64,000 bases of DNA from Collimonas arenae (GTDB lineage: Bacteria > Pseudomonadota > Gammaproteobacteria > Burkholderiales > Burkholderiaceae_D): assembly GCF_000786695.1 (NCBI RefSeq), contig NZ_CP009962.1, forward strand, positions 2,852,001-2,916,000, read 5' to 3'. A program made the position numbers and the translations under genes. Below, piece after piece: positions 8,857 to 16,093 of this stretch. Position 1 is the first letter of the stretch. Each line of letters starts with the position of its first letter. The notes beneath the pieces were generated by a model. It made no database searches. It was given only the letters and a program-made list of their open reading frames with translations, and had not been told where the DNA came from.

Positions 8857-8916
8857 ATGGCTGGATACATCGTTTTTATCGCTTATGCCGGTGCGTTCTG
8901 GATTCTCTTTTCATGA
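8857..8916 (+). CDS. 19-residue hydrophobic peptide, possible minor coat protein
   Basis: A tiny frame MAGYIVFIAYAGAFWILFS between the coat-gene terminator and the pIII-like gene. Its stop overlaps the ATG at 8913 of the pIII-like gene (ATGA arrangement), consistent with translational coupling. Size and hydrophobicity recall pVII/pIX tip proteins, although it is shorter than those. A GATTGGAAAACATC stretch precedes the ATG. Confidence 0.45.
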   Translation: MAGYIVFIAYAGAFWILFS

Positions 8917-10259
8917 GTAGCATTTTCAAGCGAATTTTTGTCGGCGTGTGCATTTCGCTGGTGATGATGTGCGTGCATAAGCCGTCTCACGCGGCCGGAT
9001 ATTCTTGGTCGGGGTCGCAGCATGCTGGGTCGGGAGCAACGCCTTCGGCTGCTTGTGCGTCTGTGATTGCGAATATTCATAATCCGATATTTGTGTTTTT
9101 GAAAATCGTATCGATTGATGATACTCATGCCGATTGCTACCAGCAAAACACGGCTGATAAGTCGTACGGCGTGATTGATCGCCTCATTCGCGTCGGCGCT
9201 GCTCCTATTTGTACAGCTGGAACGGTTGTTAATTTCTCTCAGCAAACCGCGACCATGAATCCGAATAAGTTTGGTGGCTATAAGTCTCAGCGGCCTATTC
9301 CTAGTGATGATAGCGGCTGTGCTTTGTCTAATGTGACGCCTATCGATTGTTACTCTAGGGGTGAAAGTGACACGATGCCATATAGTTTGTATTGTGATTT
9401 CACTGGTATTCAGACTGGTCAATCGGTTAGCTATCACGATGCGTTTTCTCCGCCGGATGGACCAACGATTCCGCGCAATTCGCCTATGGGTGATCCGACT
9501 AATCAGGGCTGTCCCGCTGGTACGTCGAACGTTGGTACAGATGCTGCTGGTGGTGGAATTTGTTCTGGCGGTGGAACGTCTCCTATCGTGCCAGACAAGA
9601 CCACTGGAACCGGCGCTGTGACCTCTACGACGAATCCAGATGGATCGACTACGACCAAGGGCACTACGTCTAATTCAAATACAGATGGCAGTACGACTAC
9701 AAATACTACGACGTGTACCACTGGTACGGATGGCGGTAAGACTTGCACTACGAGCCAGAACACTGGCAATACTCCATCCGGCAATGCTGGTAAAAGCGAC
9801 GGTAATCCTGATGAGAATAAAAATGATCTGTGCAAGCTCCATCCAGAACTGAATGTGTGCAAAAACTCTCAAGTGACAGGTGCGGCGTGTTCGGGTTCTG
9901 GCGTTGGATCGGCCTGTACTGGTGATGCAATTCAGTGTGCAATTTTGCGTCAACAGCAGCTTGAATACTGCGGTAACGCTGTTCCTAACAAGTTGACTCA
10001 GGTCGGGCAGGCTGCGATTGATGGCACTGATAACGTTCAAGACCCTTTTAAAAACGCCACTACGGTCAATGTCTCGATGTTTGACACTTCCGATTCAATC
10101 CGTGGTGTTTGCCCTGCGCCTGCCGTTGTGGCGCTGCCTATGGGCGGCTCTTTCAACATTCCTTTCGATGCTATATGCGGCTTTGCCGCCATTCTGAAAC
10201 CAATTCTCATTGCCGTCGCAGCTTTCACTGCGCTCATTTTTGTCTACGGGGGAGTCTGA
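8913..10259 (+). CDS. Minor coat/adsorption protein (pIII-like)
   Basis: A 448-residue exported protein expected at the phage tip, binding the host receptor. The ATG at 8913 gives a signal peptide (residues 1-27, hydrophobic core VGVCISLVMMC, ending SHAA), which is better than any upstream start. The N-terminal half is cysteine-rich. A low-complexity Thr/Gly/Ser/Asn linker lies at about residues 225-300, like the glycine-rich linkers of pIII. The last about 30 residues are a membrane anchor (AAILKPILIAVAAFTALIFV). The pVI-like gene starts 1 bp after its stop. The linker and N-terminal domain are probably the fastest-evolving host-range parts (inference). Confidence 0.8.
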   Translation: MSSIFKRIFVGVCISLVMMCVHKPSHAAGYSWSGSQHAGSGATPSAACASVIANIHNPIFVFLKIVSIDDTHADCYQQNTADKSYGVIDRLIRVGAAPICTAGTVVNFSQQTATMNPNKFGGYKSQRPIPSDDSGCALSNVTPIDCYSRGESDTMPYSLYCDFTGIQTGQSVSYHDAFSPPDGPTIPRNSPMGDPTNQGCPAGTSNVGTDAAGGGICSGGGTSPIVPDKTTGTGAVTSTTNPDGSTTTKGTTSNSNTDGSTTTNTTTCTTGTDGGKTCTTSQNTGNTPSGNAGKSDGNPDENKNDLCKLHPELNVCKNSQVTGAACSGSGVGSACTGDAIQCAILRQQQLEYCGNAVPNKLTQVGQAAIDGTDNVQDPFKNATTVNVSMFDTSDSIRGVCPAPAVVALPMGGSFNIPFDAICGFAAILKPILIAVAAFTALIFVYGGV

Positions 10260-10260
10260 T

Positions 10261-10578
10261 ATGCCTATCGTCCTTTGGCTTGGCCCACTGATTGCCGGTG
10301 TGCTGGTGTCTGTCGCTGAAAACCTTGTCTATCGTGTGTTGGCCGCATTGGCGATTGGCGCGGTGACCTTTACCGGCGTCTCTGCGCTGGTCACTCAGGT
10401 GAGAGCGTTCATTTTTCAGAACCTCGCAAACGTTGGTCCTGTGATGGACCTGATGGGCCTGTTCGGTTTTGGCATCGTCATCAACATAGGGCTATCCGCT
10501 GTCGTCATGCGGCTTACGCTGTCCGGTCTGTCTGCTTCTGGCTCTCTCACAAAAACACTGACAAAGGGGAAGTCGTAA
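10261..10578 (+). CDS. pVI-like minor coat protein (DUF2523-type)
   Basis: A 105-residue protein with three hydrophobic segments (PIVLWLGPLIAGVLVSVAE, VLAALAIGAVTFTGVSALV, MDLMGLFGFGIVINIGLSAV), the pattern of DUF2523 proteins located between pIII and Zot in inoviruses. ATG 10261 directly follows the upstream stop. Its own stop overlaps the Zot ATG by one base, implying co-translation. Expected role is capping the virion end with pIII. Confidence 0.8.
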   Translation: MPIVLWLGPLIAGVLVSVAENLVYRVLAALAIGAVTFTGVSALVTQVRAFIFQNLANVGPVMDLMGLFGFGIVINIGLSAVVMRLTLSGLSASGSLTKTLTKGKS

Positions 10579-11768
10579 TGCCTTATCTGCTCATTACTGG
10601 CGCTGTCGGTTCGGGTAAATCGCTGATGGCTATCGATCTGCTTCGCAGCAAGGAATTCATGCACCAGGTGGATGGCGTGATGGTCCCGCGTCCTCTGTAT
10701 GTGTCAGGTGTGCCGGAACTGAAATTGCCTTTCACTGCTCTTGACCCTAACGAACAAGTTACCGGCGGCGATTTGCTGATGGAGCGTGAGATATCGCCGT
10801 TGATCGATTTGCCAAAAGGCGCTGTCGTGTTCATCGATGAGTGCCAGCGTGTCTTCCCGCCTCGCTCTTCCACCAAAACGCCGCCTCCGAATGTTCGTTA
10901 CTTTGAAGTGCATCGCAAGCTCGGCCATGACGGTATTCTTGTTACGCAGCACCCCGGCCTGCTTGACCCGAACGTTCGCAAACTCGTTAGCCGGCACATT
11001 CATGTGGTGCGTGTTCTCGGCCTGAATCGCGCGACGTTGTTTGAGTGGACGAAGTGCGGCGACCCTGATTCAAAGGCGTCCCTCAAGACTGCGTTGCAGC
11101 GTGGTTACGCCTATCCCAAAGACGTGTTCAATCTCTACAAAAGCGCTGAGATACACAACATCAAAAAACGTATCCCGAAAATCGTTTATATGATTCCGTT
11201 GCTACTCGCTATTGGTGTTGGCAGTGTCGTGGCGGCGGTCAAGTATATGAAGCATCAATCGGACTCACTGGATAAAAATCATGCTAATTCTGGCTCTGAT
11301 ACAGCTACTAAGGCACCTTCGCAAACGACGACTGACGGCAAAAAATACCTAGACCCTGCGGCTGATGCTAAGGAATACGTGTTCATGCGCTCCCCGCGTG
11401 TGGCAGGGCTTCCGGCAACTGCTCCTGCCTATGATGAGGTGACCAAACCGGTTACGGCGCCAGTGCCGGCCGCTTGCATTTCGAATCACGATAAATGCAG
11501 TTGTTTCACCCAGCAAGCAACGCCAATGAACGTGCCGGACCTGCTGTGTCGCGACATCGTTGCTCGTGGCTACTTCGTTGATTTTGACGACAAGGGCGGT
11601 AATAACAGGCGTTCTGAACCCTTGCTTGCTCGTGCTGATGCCGGTGCAAGACCTGTCTCGCCAAACGGTTCTGTGGCTGTTTCTGGACCGTCTGTGGTGT
11701 CGTTTGAAACTGAGGATGGTTACGGCATCCTTGGTAAGCGTACTGGTCGCCCTGTGGGGACAAAATGA
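10578..11768 (+). CDS. Zot-like assembly ATPase (pI)
   Basis: A 396-residue inner-membrane ATPase that drives extrusion of filamentous phage. Walker A GAVGSGKS is at residues 8-15 and Walker B AVVFIDECQ at 82-90 (Asp87, Glu88). A downstream VTQHPGLLD segment matches the Zot core. A transmembrane helix at about 202-221 (IVYMIPLLLAIGVGSVVAAV) separates the cytoplasmic ATPase from a roughly 170-residue periplasmic tail that contains a Cys-rich loop (CISNHDKCSC). The gene overlaps both neighbours by one to four bases. Relationship to the Vibrio CTX Zot is structural only; nothing here indicates toxicity. Confidence 0.92.
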   Translation: MPYLLITGAVGSGKSLMAIDLLRSKEFMHQVDGVMVPRPLYVSGVPELKLPFTALDPNEQVTGGDLLMEREISPLIDLPKGAVVFIDECQRVFPPRSSTKTPPPNVRYFEVHRKLGHDGILVTQHPGLLDPNVRKLVSRHIHVVRVLGLNRATLFEWTKCGDPDSKASLKTALQRGYAYPKDVFNLYKSAEIHNIKKRIPKIVYMIPLLLAIGVGSVVAAVKYMKHQSDSLDKNHANSGSDTATKAPSQTTTDGKKYLDPAADAKEYVFMRSPRVAGLPATAPAYDEVTKPVTAPVPAACISNHDKCSCFTQQATPMNVPDLLCRDIVARGYFVDFDDKGGNNRRSEPLLARADAGARPVSPNGSVAVSGPSVVSFETEDGYGILGKRTGRPVGTK

Positions 11769-11953
11769 TGGAGCAAATTTCTCTTGCTGACTTGCAGCAG
11801 GCTTTCAAGTTGTTGGGCCTGTATGTAGGTGGCGCTGGGTTCGTGATGGGCCTGATGTCTGCTCGGCCTTTGACCTGTGTTCTTGAGCGTGTGCATCATC
11901 GCTTGCTTGTTTATCGCCGCTTTCTCTCACGTAATAAACGTGATGGCTCGTAG
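11765..11953 (+). CDS. Small phage protein, 62 aa
   Basis: Starts in an ATGA overlap with the Zot stop. The product has one hydrophobic helix (LLGLYVGGAGFVMGLMSA) and a strongly basic tail (HHRLLVYRRFLSRNKRDG), so it is probably a small inner-membrane protein with a cytoplasmic positive end. No family was recognised. It is the last gene of the structural operon before the repeat cluster at 11982. Confidence 0.55.
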   Translation: MMEQISLADLQQAFKLLGLYVGGAGFVMGLMSARPLTCVLERVHHRLLVYRRFLSRNKRDGS

Positions 11954-11955
11954 TG

Positions 11956-12870
11956 ATGAGGTCATTGCACGATATCTTCACCTGTGACTTACCTGGTGTG
12001 ACTGGTCCAGGGTTCGTCACACCAGCTCAGTCACAGTGTGACAGACCTGGTGTGACTCAGCCGGCGCGTGTCACAGGCGCTCGGTCACAGTTATTGCTCT
12101 CTCTTTTCCCCGGTATTGATTTGTTTGGGCGCGGTTTCGAGGAGGAGGGATTTTCTGTTGTTCGTGGTCCTGATCCTCTGTTTGGCGGCGATATTCGTGC
12201 TTTTCATGTTCCTCCAGGTCGTTTCGATGGTGTGTTCGGTGGTCCGCCTTGTCCTGATTTTTCTAAAGCGCGTCGTAGCGCTCCTACTGGTTACGGATTG
12301 GAGATGATCAGAGAGTTTGAGCGCGTTGTATGTGAGTCCCGGCCTGACTGGTGGCTTATGGAAAATGTCCCCGGGGTTCCTGATCTTCATATTGATGGCT
12401 ATTCGCACCAACGTATTGATTTGAACGCTCGAGAGGTTGGTTTGGACCAGAATCGGCACCGCCATTTTCAGTTTGGTCACCGCGATGGTTTGGTTATCAC
12501 TGTTCCTCGTGGTCCGAAGTCAACGACTTTCCAGCCTTGTTGCGTAGCTTCTGAGGGTGCTCAGATGGGTCGTCGTGACTGGGAAAAATTTTGCGGTCTT
12601 CAAGGTTTAACTCAGGCTCCTTCGCTTGATCAGTTGACTTTATCTGCTAGGTATCGCGCTGTTGGTAATGGCGTGCCTGTAAATATGGCGAGAGCCTTGG
12701 CTCGTGCGATCTTGCGTGCGTCTTCGCCTGATGCGGTCCGGTTGTGTGGTTGTGGTTGTGGTCGTCCTGTTGAGGGTAAGGCTATTTATGCCATTCCTGC
12801 TTGCCGTAAGCGTGTGCAGCGTCGAAGTGTGACTGACCTGGTGCAACTGGCGGTCGGTGGGTCACTGTGA
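11956..12870 (+). CDS. DNA cytosine-C5 methyltransferase, phage cargo gene
   Basis: About 304 residues. Conserved C5-MTase motifs are visible: SAM-binding LSLFPGIDLFGRGFEEEGF, catalytic GGPPCPDFSK (Cys99), MENVPG (motif VI), QNRHRHFQFG (motif VIII) and GNGVPVNMARALARAI (motif X). The target-recognition region is short, and a zinc-finger-like CGCGCG cluster lies near the C-terminus. The first about 45 residues are encoded inside the nested-palindrome repeats and do not look like a protein domain. True translation may start later, for example at TTG 12094. Such methyltransferases occur in some Burkholderiales phages. No restriction partner is present, so protection from host restriction or gene control is the likely role (inference). 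Confidence 0.85.
   Translation: MRSLHDIFTCDLPGVTGPGFVTPAQSQCDRPGVTQPARVTGARSQLLLSLFPGIDLFGRGFEEEGFSVVRGPDPLFGGDIRAFHVPPGRFDGVFGGPPCPDFSKARRSAPTGYGLEMIREFERVVCESRPDWWLMENVPGVPDLHIDGYSHQRIDLNAREVGLDQNRHRHFQFGHRDGLVITVPRGPKSTTFQPCCVASEGAQMGRRDWEKFCGLQGLTQAPSLDQLTLSARYRAVGNGVPVNMARALARAILRASSPDAVRLCGCGCGRPVEGKAIYAIPACRKRVQRRSVTDLVQLAVGGSL
11982..12090. repeat. Two tandem 55-bp nested palindromes, left of methyltransferase core
   Basis: Unit 1 spans 11982-12036 and unit 2 spans 12036-12090. Each has a 21-bp arm, a 13-bp spacer and a 21-bp inverted arm. Each arm carries two direct TGTGAC boxes 14 bp apart, mirrored by two GTCACA boxes. Unit 1 arms agree at 19 of 21 positions. Unit 2 (12038-12090) is also an inverted repeat of unit 3 to the right, with about 44 of 53 positions identical. 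Confidence 0.85.
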
Positions 12871-12919
12871 CTCGGCGCCTGTGACTTGGCCAGGGTGAGT
12901 CACACCAGGTCTGTCACGG
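12827..12919. repeat. Complete and truncated copies of the 55-bp nested palindrome, right of methyltransferase core
   Basis: Unit 3 spans 12865-12919 with the same 21-13-21 layout (CTGTGAC...TGTGAC, 13 bp, GTCACA...GTCACGG). A truncated unit 4 starts at 12827 (arm ending GGTGCAAC, then a 13-bp spacer 12848-12860); its second arm is cut after GTCAC, where unit 3 begins. The end of the methyltransferase frame runs through unit 4. Confidence 0.8.
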
Positions 12920-13391
12920 TTGGTGAGTAGAGACGGCCCGCAGGGCAAAATATCCCCATCTGAGCAAGACCAAAGGTTTTTATAGCTGGTGTTCTGTGCA
13001 AGTGCAGGTAGTCGCGACAAGGCGACGCAAGGGGGATTTTTAGTCGTGCAGTCCGCAGGCGGTGGGGAAGGGTAGAGGTGCATCACGTAATAACCCCTCG
13101 CTCACACTGATGACGGTTTTGACGTTGGGTTGTAGTTGAAGAGGTGCGGTGTGTAGCGAGGCCGCATAACGCTGCCCCCCGCTCGCGCGGGGTGAGGTTG
13201 CGGCGGCGCGAAGCGCCGCTAAACTTGTATTACGGACACTTAAGAACACAAGGCAAACAAAGGGGTTTCAGCCGATAGGCAAATGAAGTTGACTTTCAGA
13301 AGTTCAGATTTTTGCAGCAGACATAAAAAAGCCCCGCAGTGATCGAAACACTGCGGGGCCACCGATAAACCAGTTACAGCTGGAGTACCGT
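12920..13391. other. Phage non-coding region, candidate origin/packaging region
   Basis: About 470 bp without a supported gene, directly upstream of Rep. It holds three GC-rich hairpins: CCCCGC/GCGGGG (13177-13192, loop TCGC), GCGGCGC/GCGCCGC (13203-13219, loop GAA), and a perfect 11-bp stem GCCCCGCAGTG/CACTGCGGGGC (13331-13359, loop ATCGAAA). The last is preceded by six A, so it also reads as a rho-independent terminator on the minus strand. Filamentous phages place replication origins and packaging hairpins in such a region; no nick site was identified. Confidence 0.6.
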
Positions 13392-14276
13392 ATGACCGAA
13401 TTTCACCTCGATTCAATTGAGTCGTCAAGCTCTTTCGTTACAACCCCTCAAGAAAAACCACACTGGTGGTCTGATGACGGCAACGGCTGGCAGGATAGCT
13501 ATACAGCTCGTCAGCGTATTTTTGCCAACGGCCAGCAGGAAATAACGATATCCAAGGAAAAACACTTCATAGGCCGTGAAATGCTGCCGCTGCCGGTCTC
13601 AAAGCGTGGTACGTCTGAGAAGCGTGAGCGCAATGAGGCTGATGCTGGTCGTCGTGCAAAAAAGAATGTGCGCTTGTGCTGCAAGGAGATAAACGCTGAC
13701 CGCCTTGTTACGCTAACGTACCGTGAAAACATGACGGACCGTGATAGGGCGCTGAAAGACTTCAAGGCGTTCGTCAGGCGTGTGGGTAAGGTCAAAGATT
13801 TTCACTATGTCGCGGTCATTGAGCAGCAAGAGCGGGGCGCAATTCACTTTCATGTGGCGGTCCATGGTCGCCAGTCATACACCCTCCTGCGCTCGATCTG
13901 GCAATCCATAGTCGGCCTCGGTCAGACCGGCCAGCAAATGGGGCAGGCTAACGTTCGTGACCCACACAAATTCGGCTTCGGCAGGAATGGTGCGCACAAG
14001 CTAGCTGCGTATATTGCCAAGTATGTGGCAAAGGAGATGGACTGCCGCGACATCAATCAGAAGCGGTATTTTCGCTCCAGGGGGATTGTGCTGCCAGAGG
14101 TGAACACATGGCGTATTTCCTCGACGGACATGCTCGGTGCTGTCCAAACAGCCTTTGCTGTGGCTGCTGAATTCGGCCTCGATGGTGTGCAGACATGGTG
14201 TAACAACGCATTGCAAACGGTCTGGTTGGCTACAGCGCCAAGGTCTGGGCCTCCGGTAAATCTGTGTCCTTTCTGA
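13392..14276 (+). CDS. HUH rolling-circle replication initiator (phage Rep)
   Basis: A 294-residue protein with all three Rep motifs: motif 1 DRLVTLTYRENM (about 103-114), motif 2 GAIHFHVAVHG with His152-x-His154 (metal-binding HUH), and motif 3 KLAAYIAKYVAKEM with catalytic-tyrosine candidates Tyr207 and Tyr211. This matches inoviral/plasmid HUH endonucleases that nick the plus strand at the origin. The hairpin-rich region immediately upstream is the likely origin. The gene lies on the same strand as the structural genes but at the right end, separated by the methyltransferase. Confidence 0.88.
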   Translation: MTEFHLDSIESSSSFVTTPQEKPHWWSDDGNGWQDSYTARQRIFANGQQEITISKEKHFIGREMLPLPVSKRGTSEKRERNEADAGRRAKKNVRLCCKEINADRLVTLTYRENMTDRDRALKDFKAFVRRVGKVKDFHYVAVIEQQERGAIHFHVAVHGRQSYTLLRSIWQSIVGLGQTGQQMGQANVRDPHKFGFGRNGAHKLAAYIAKYVAKEMDCRDINQKRYFRSRGIVLPEVNTWRISSTDMLGAVQTAFAVAAEFGLDGVQTWCNNALQTVWLATAPRSGPPVNLCPF

Positions 14277-14321
14277 GTATTGCTATAAAATAACTTTTTC
14301 GTTACAGCGAATGGGAATGTT

Positions 14322-14606
14322 ATGCGTGGTGCTTGGTGTCTCAGTTTTTCTCTTGTGTGCCTGTTTGCGAATGCTCAGACAGGCGATTTTAAACGTCGAG
14401 ATGATGAGTTCGCTAGAATGCTTGCTCAATCTGATCAATCGAAACAGTTTGAGCGTTGCTCTGAAGTTAAAGCCGATCTAGTTGAGCGTAAGGCTGCTCT
14501 AGATCGGCATTCTGAGCTACCTCAGCCTGCTGTGTTACGGCGTGCTATGCAGCTGTCGTATGATCAGCGCTTGAGAGCTTATCAATCTGCGTGCCCAGAG
14601 CGTTAG
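14322..14606 (+). CDS. Small exported protein, unknown function
   Basis: A 94-residue product with a signal peptide (MRGAWCLSFSLVCLFANAQ) and a charged helical remainder (KRRDDEFARMLAQSDQSKQF, VKADLVERKAALDRH). It is not a known family. It follows Rep by 45 bp inside the prophage, and its stop codon overlaps the stop of the convergent HTH-like gene (TTAG at 14603-14606). It may be a cargo gene of the phage. Confidence 0.55.
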   Translation: MRGAWCLSFSLVCLFANAQTGDFKRRDDEFARMLAQSDQSKQFERCSEVKADLVERKAALDRHSELPQPAVLRRAMQLSYDQRLRAYQSACPER

Positions 14607-14950
14607 ACGTTTGCTTGCTTTAGCGTCATCTCAGTGATGTCTTTACGAACCTCCGGGGCTGTGCTTTTCGGTTTCAGCGCTGGAAGCAGGATGATCTGGC
14701 CGTTATCGACTAGTCCAAGTTTCTTGCGTAGTGGCGCGATCCCCATCTGCCACATGATGTGTTCATGCTCCATGTTTTGAAGCCGGAGCAGTTCCGGTAC
14801 CCAGAACGGTATTTTTTCTCTGCCAGTCAGCCAGTCTTTGATGCATCGTTCGCTCCGGCGTAGCCGGTGGGCCAGTTGATTGAGCGGTATGCCCATTGCC
14901 CAGTATTTCAGTTCCTCAGGATTCCCGTAGCGTTTGTTCGGATACAGCAT
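14603..14950 (-). CDS. Phage HTH-like protein, 115 aa
   Basis: A leftward gene at the right end of the prophage. Residues about 13-60 (LKYWAMGIPLNQLAHRLRR.ERCIKDWLTGREKIPFWVP) look like a HTH with the phrase 'recognise, then PFWVPELLRLQ' found in small regulators of Burkholderiales filamentous phages. The C-terminal part is Lys/Pro-rich. Probably a regulator of late or Rep expression, a role inferred only from fold and location. It converges with the exported-protein gene with overlapping stops. Confidence 0.6.
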   Translation of the reverse strand: MLYPNKRYGNPEELKYWAMGIPLNQLAHRLRRSERCIKDWLTGREKIPFWVPELLRLQNMEHEHIMWQMGIAPLRKKLGLVDNGQIILLPALKPKSTAPEVRKDITEMTLKQANV

Positions 14951-14976
14951 ATTGTTATTTCCCTCTAGTTATAAAA

Positions 14977-15008
14977 AATGCCCGCATGCTTGGTTGCACG
15001 TGGGCATT
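14977..15008 (-). terminator. Hairpin terminator near the right phage end
   Basis: AATGCCC (14977-14983) pairs with GGGCATT (15002-15008) around a partly paired loop. Read on the minus strand, the stem is followed by TTTTTT, so it would stop transcription entering the prophage from the right; on the plus strand the T-run is weak. Confidence 0.65.
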
Positions 15009-15036
15009 AATTATTTACTAAGTGGCGGCACTCTTT

Positions 15037-15064
15037 ATTTTACATAATACAAATTATGCGAAGA
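15037..15064 (+). other. attR: right dif-like XerCD site
   Basis: ATTTTACATAA (XerD arm, 15037-15047), central TACAAA (15048-15053), TTATGCGAAGA (XerC arm, 15054-15064). In reverse complement it matches the Escherichia coli dif layout closely (XerC arm with GCGCATAA, XerD arm TTATGTTAAAT). This site carries the intact XerC half that attL lacks. Confidence 0.82.
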
Positions 15065-15391
15065 TGTGGTAGTTTACTTTTACTGGATGTTGCGTTAAAC
15101 AACTGGTATGCGTATTAGTTGCCTCAGCACAATCTGCATAAATGGCATCTTTCCTTGTTGCTCATTTTGTTTAATCGGCGTCGTTCCGCCGTCTATCGCG
15201 TCTGCCATCCCAAAGTTCATTGCTTTGTCTTTCCTGGCGCCACCTTCGGGCCAGCGTGCTGCTGATTCTTGGACTGCGTCCTCTGACGACTTCCTTCTCG
15301 GTGACATCGAAAACTGGTCCTGTGTATCGACAATAATGTGGCTTCACAATCTGTAACAAAATTGATAATTAAGCGATGTTAGACTCCGAAA
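15065..15391. other. Region right of dif, no gene supported
   Basis: About 325 bp. Overlapping open frames on both strands (15095-15307 minus; 15108-15356 plus) show no recognisable domain and no ribosome-binding site. The minus frame has a protein-like composition and could be a remnant, but nothing supports a call. Confidence 0.4.
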
Positions 15392-16093
15392 ATGTTAATT
15401 CCTATTTTCGAAGTTCGGCTGCGGCTACGGAAGGCAAGTTGTTATATATATGGTGCCGTTCGCTACTCCATACGCTTATCTGGTTATACCTGCCTCATAT
15501 GGTTGTTGGCAGCTTGCGCTGTTACTTCGACCGGTTCAACGATAGATGCTGACAAAGTGACTGCGCTTTCGATAAGTACGCCAGCGACTTCAGGTGGTAT
15601 ATCTGCAGCTAGCTCACTTCCCAAGCAGCCTATCGATCACGAATTGTGGCTTCCACCGGCGTCCGATAGCTTGTCGAGTCTATCGCCAGGACGCTTGGAG
15701 ATGCCGAGCAAAGATACTCATCCTGATAGCGATGTCGGCCCACCTGCCAGCCTCGGTATTTTCATTGAGCGCGGTAAGGCATCTTGGTACGGTGCAGGTT
15801 TTAAGGGACATAAAATGGCCAACGGCGGACGCTACAATATGTATGCGATGACTGCGGCGCATCCAAACCTGCCGTTGCAAACATGGGTGCTGGTACACAA
15901 CCTGCGTAACAATAAGACAGTGATACTCCAGGTAACTGACCGCGGCCCATATACTGGAAAACGCATCCTTGATGTCTCCTACGCCGCAGCGAAGCAATTG
16001 GATTTCATCGCCAAAGGCACCACCGAAGTCGAAATCTATAAATTGGACAACAATCACGGCAAACAGCTGGATTCAGATATTCGGCTGCAGTAA
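15392..16093 (+). CDS. RlpA-like double-psi beta-barrel lipoprotein
   Basis: A 233-residue putative lipoprotein. The lipobox LLAAC lies after a hydrophobic stretch at about residues 30-42, so a start nearer this segment is possible. A linker rich in Ser/Thr/Pro precedes the DPBB domain at residues about 125-220: GKASWYGAGFKGHKMANGG, the central NLRNNKTVILQVTDRGPY and ILDVSYAAAKQL motifs are characteristic of RlpA septal peptidoglycan hydrolases. The SPOR domain of full RlpA proteins is absent, so it is a short paralogue. It sits beside dif, where a division-linked function would be fitting, but that is speculative. Confidence 0.85.
   Translation: MLIPIFEVRLRLRKASCYIYGAVRYSIRLSGYTCLIWLLAACAVTSTGSTIDADKVTALSISTPATSGGISAASSLPKQPIDHELWLPPASDSLSSLSPGRLEMPSKDTHPDSDVGPPASLGIFIERGKASWYGAGFKGHKMANGGRYNMYAMTAAHPNLPLQTWVLVHNLRNNKTVILQVTDRGPYTGKRILDVSYAAAKQLDFIAKGTTEVEIYKLDNNHGKQLDSDIRLQ

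Larger units (their letters stand above)
7384..15053 (+). mobile_element. Inovirus (filamentous phage) prophage integrated at dif
   Basis: A unit of about 7.67 kb bounded by repeated TTTACATAATACAAA dif cores. Gene order is that of filamentous phages: repressor (leftward), ssDNA-binding protein, small membrane proteins, major coat protein plus terminator, tiny coat-like peptide, pIII-like adsorption protein, pVI/DUF2523-like protein, Zot/pI ATPase, methyltransferase, non-coding region with hairpins, HUH Rep, two small genes. There is no integrase, transposase or secretin gene, which fits an integrative phage that uses host XerCD (IMEX) and a host secretin. All core functions appear intact, so it may be inducible (inference). 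Confidence 0.9.

Noticed and set aside
10578..11768. Zonula occludens toxin label for the Zot-like gene
   Set aside because: The conserved part is the phage-assembly ATPase; the toxin activity of Vibrio Zot lies in a specific C-terminal region that is not recognisable here.
11979..12919. Possible CRISPR array from repeated TGTGAC/GTCACA boxes
   Set aside because: The repeats are palindromic units without unique spacers of constant length, only four copies, and no cas genes are present.
15095..15356. Overlapping frames right of dif
   Set aside because: Frames on both strands are equally weak; no motif supports either.
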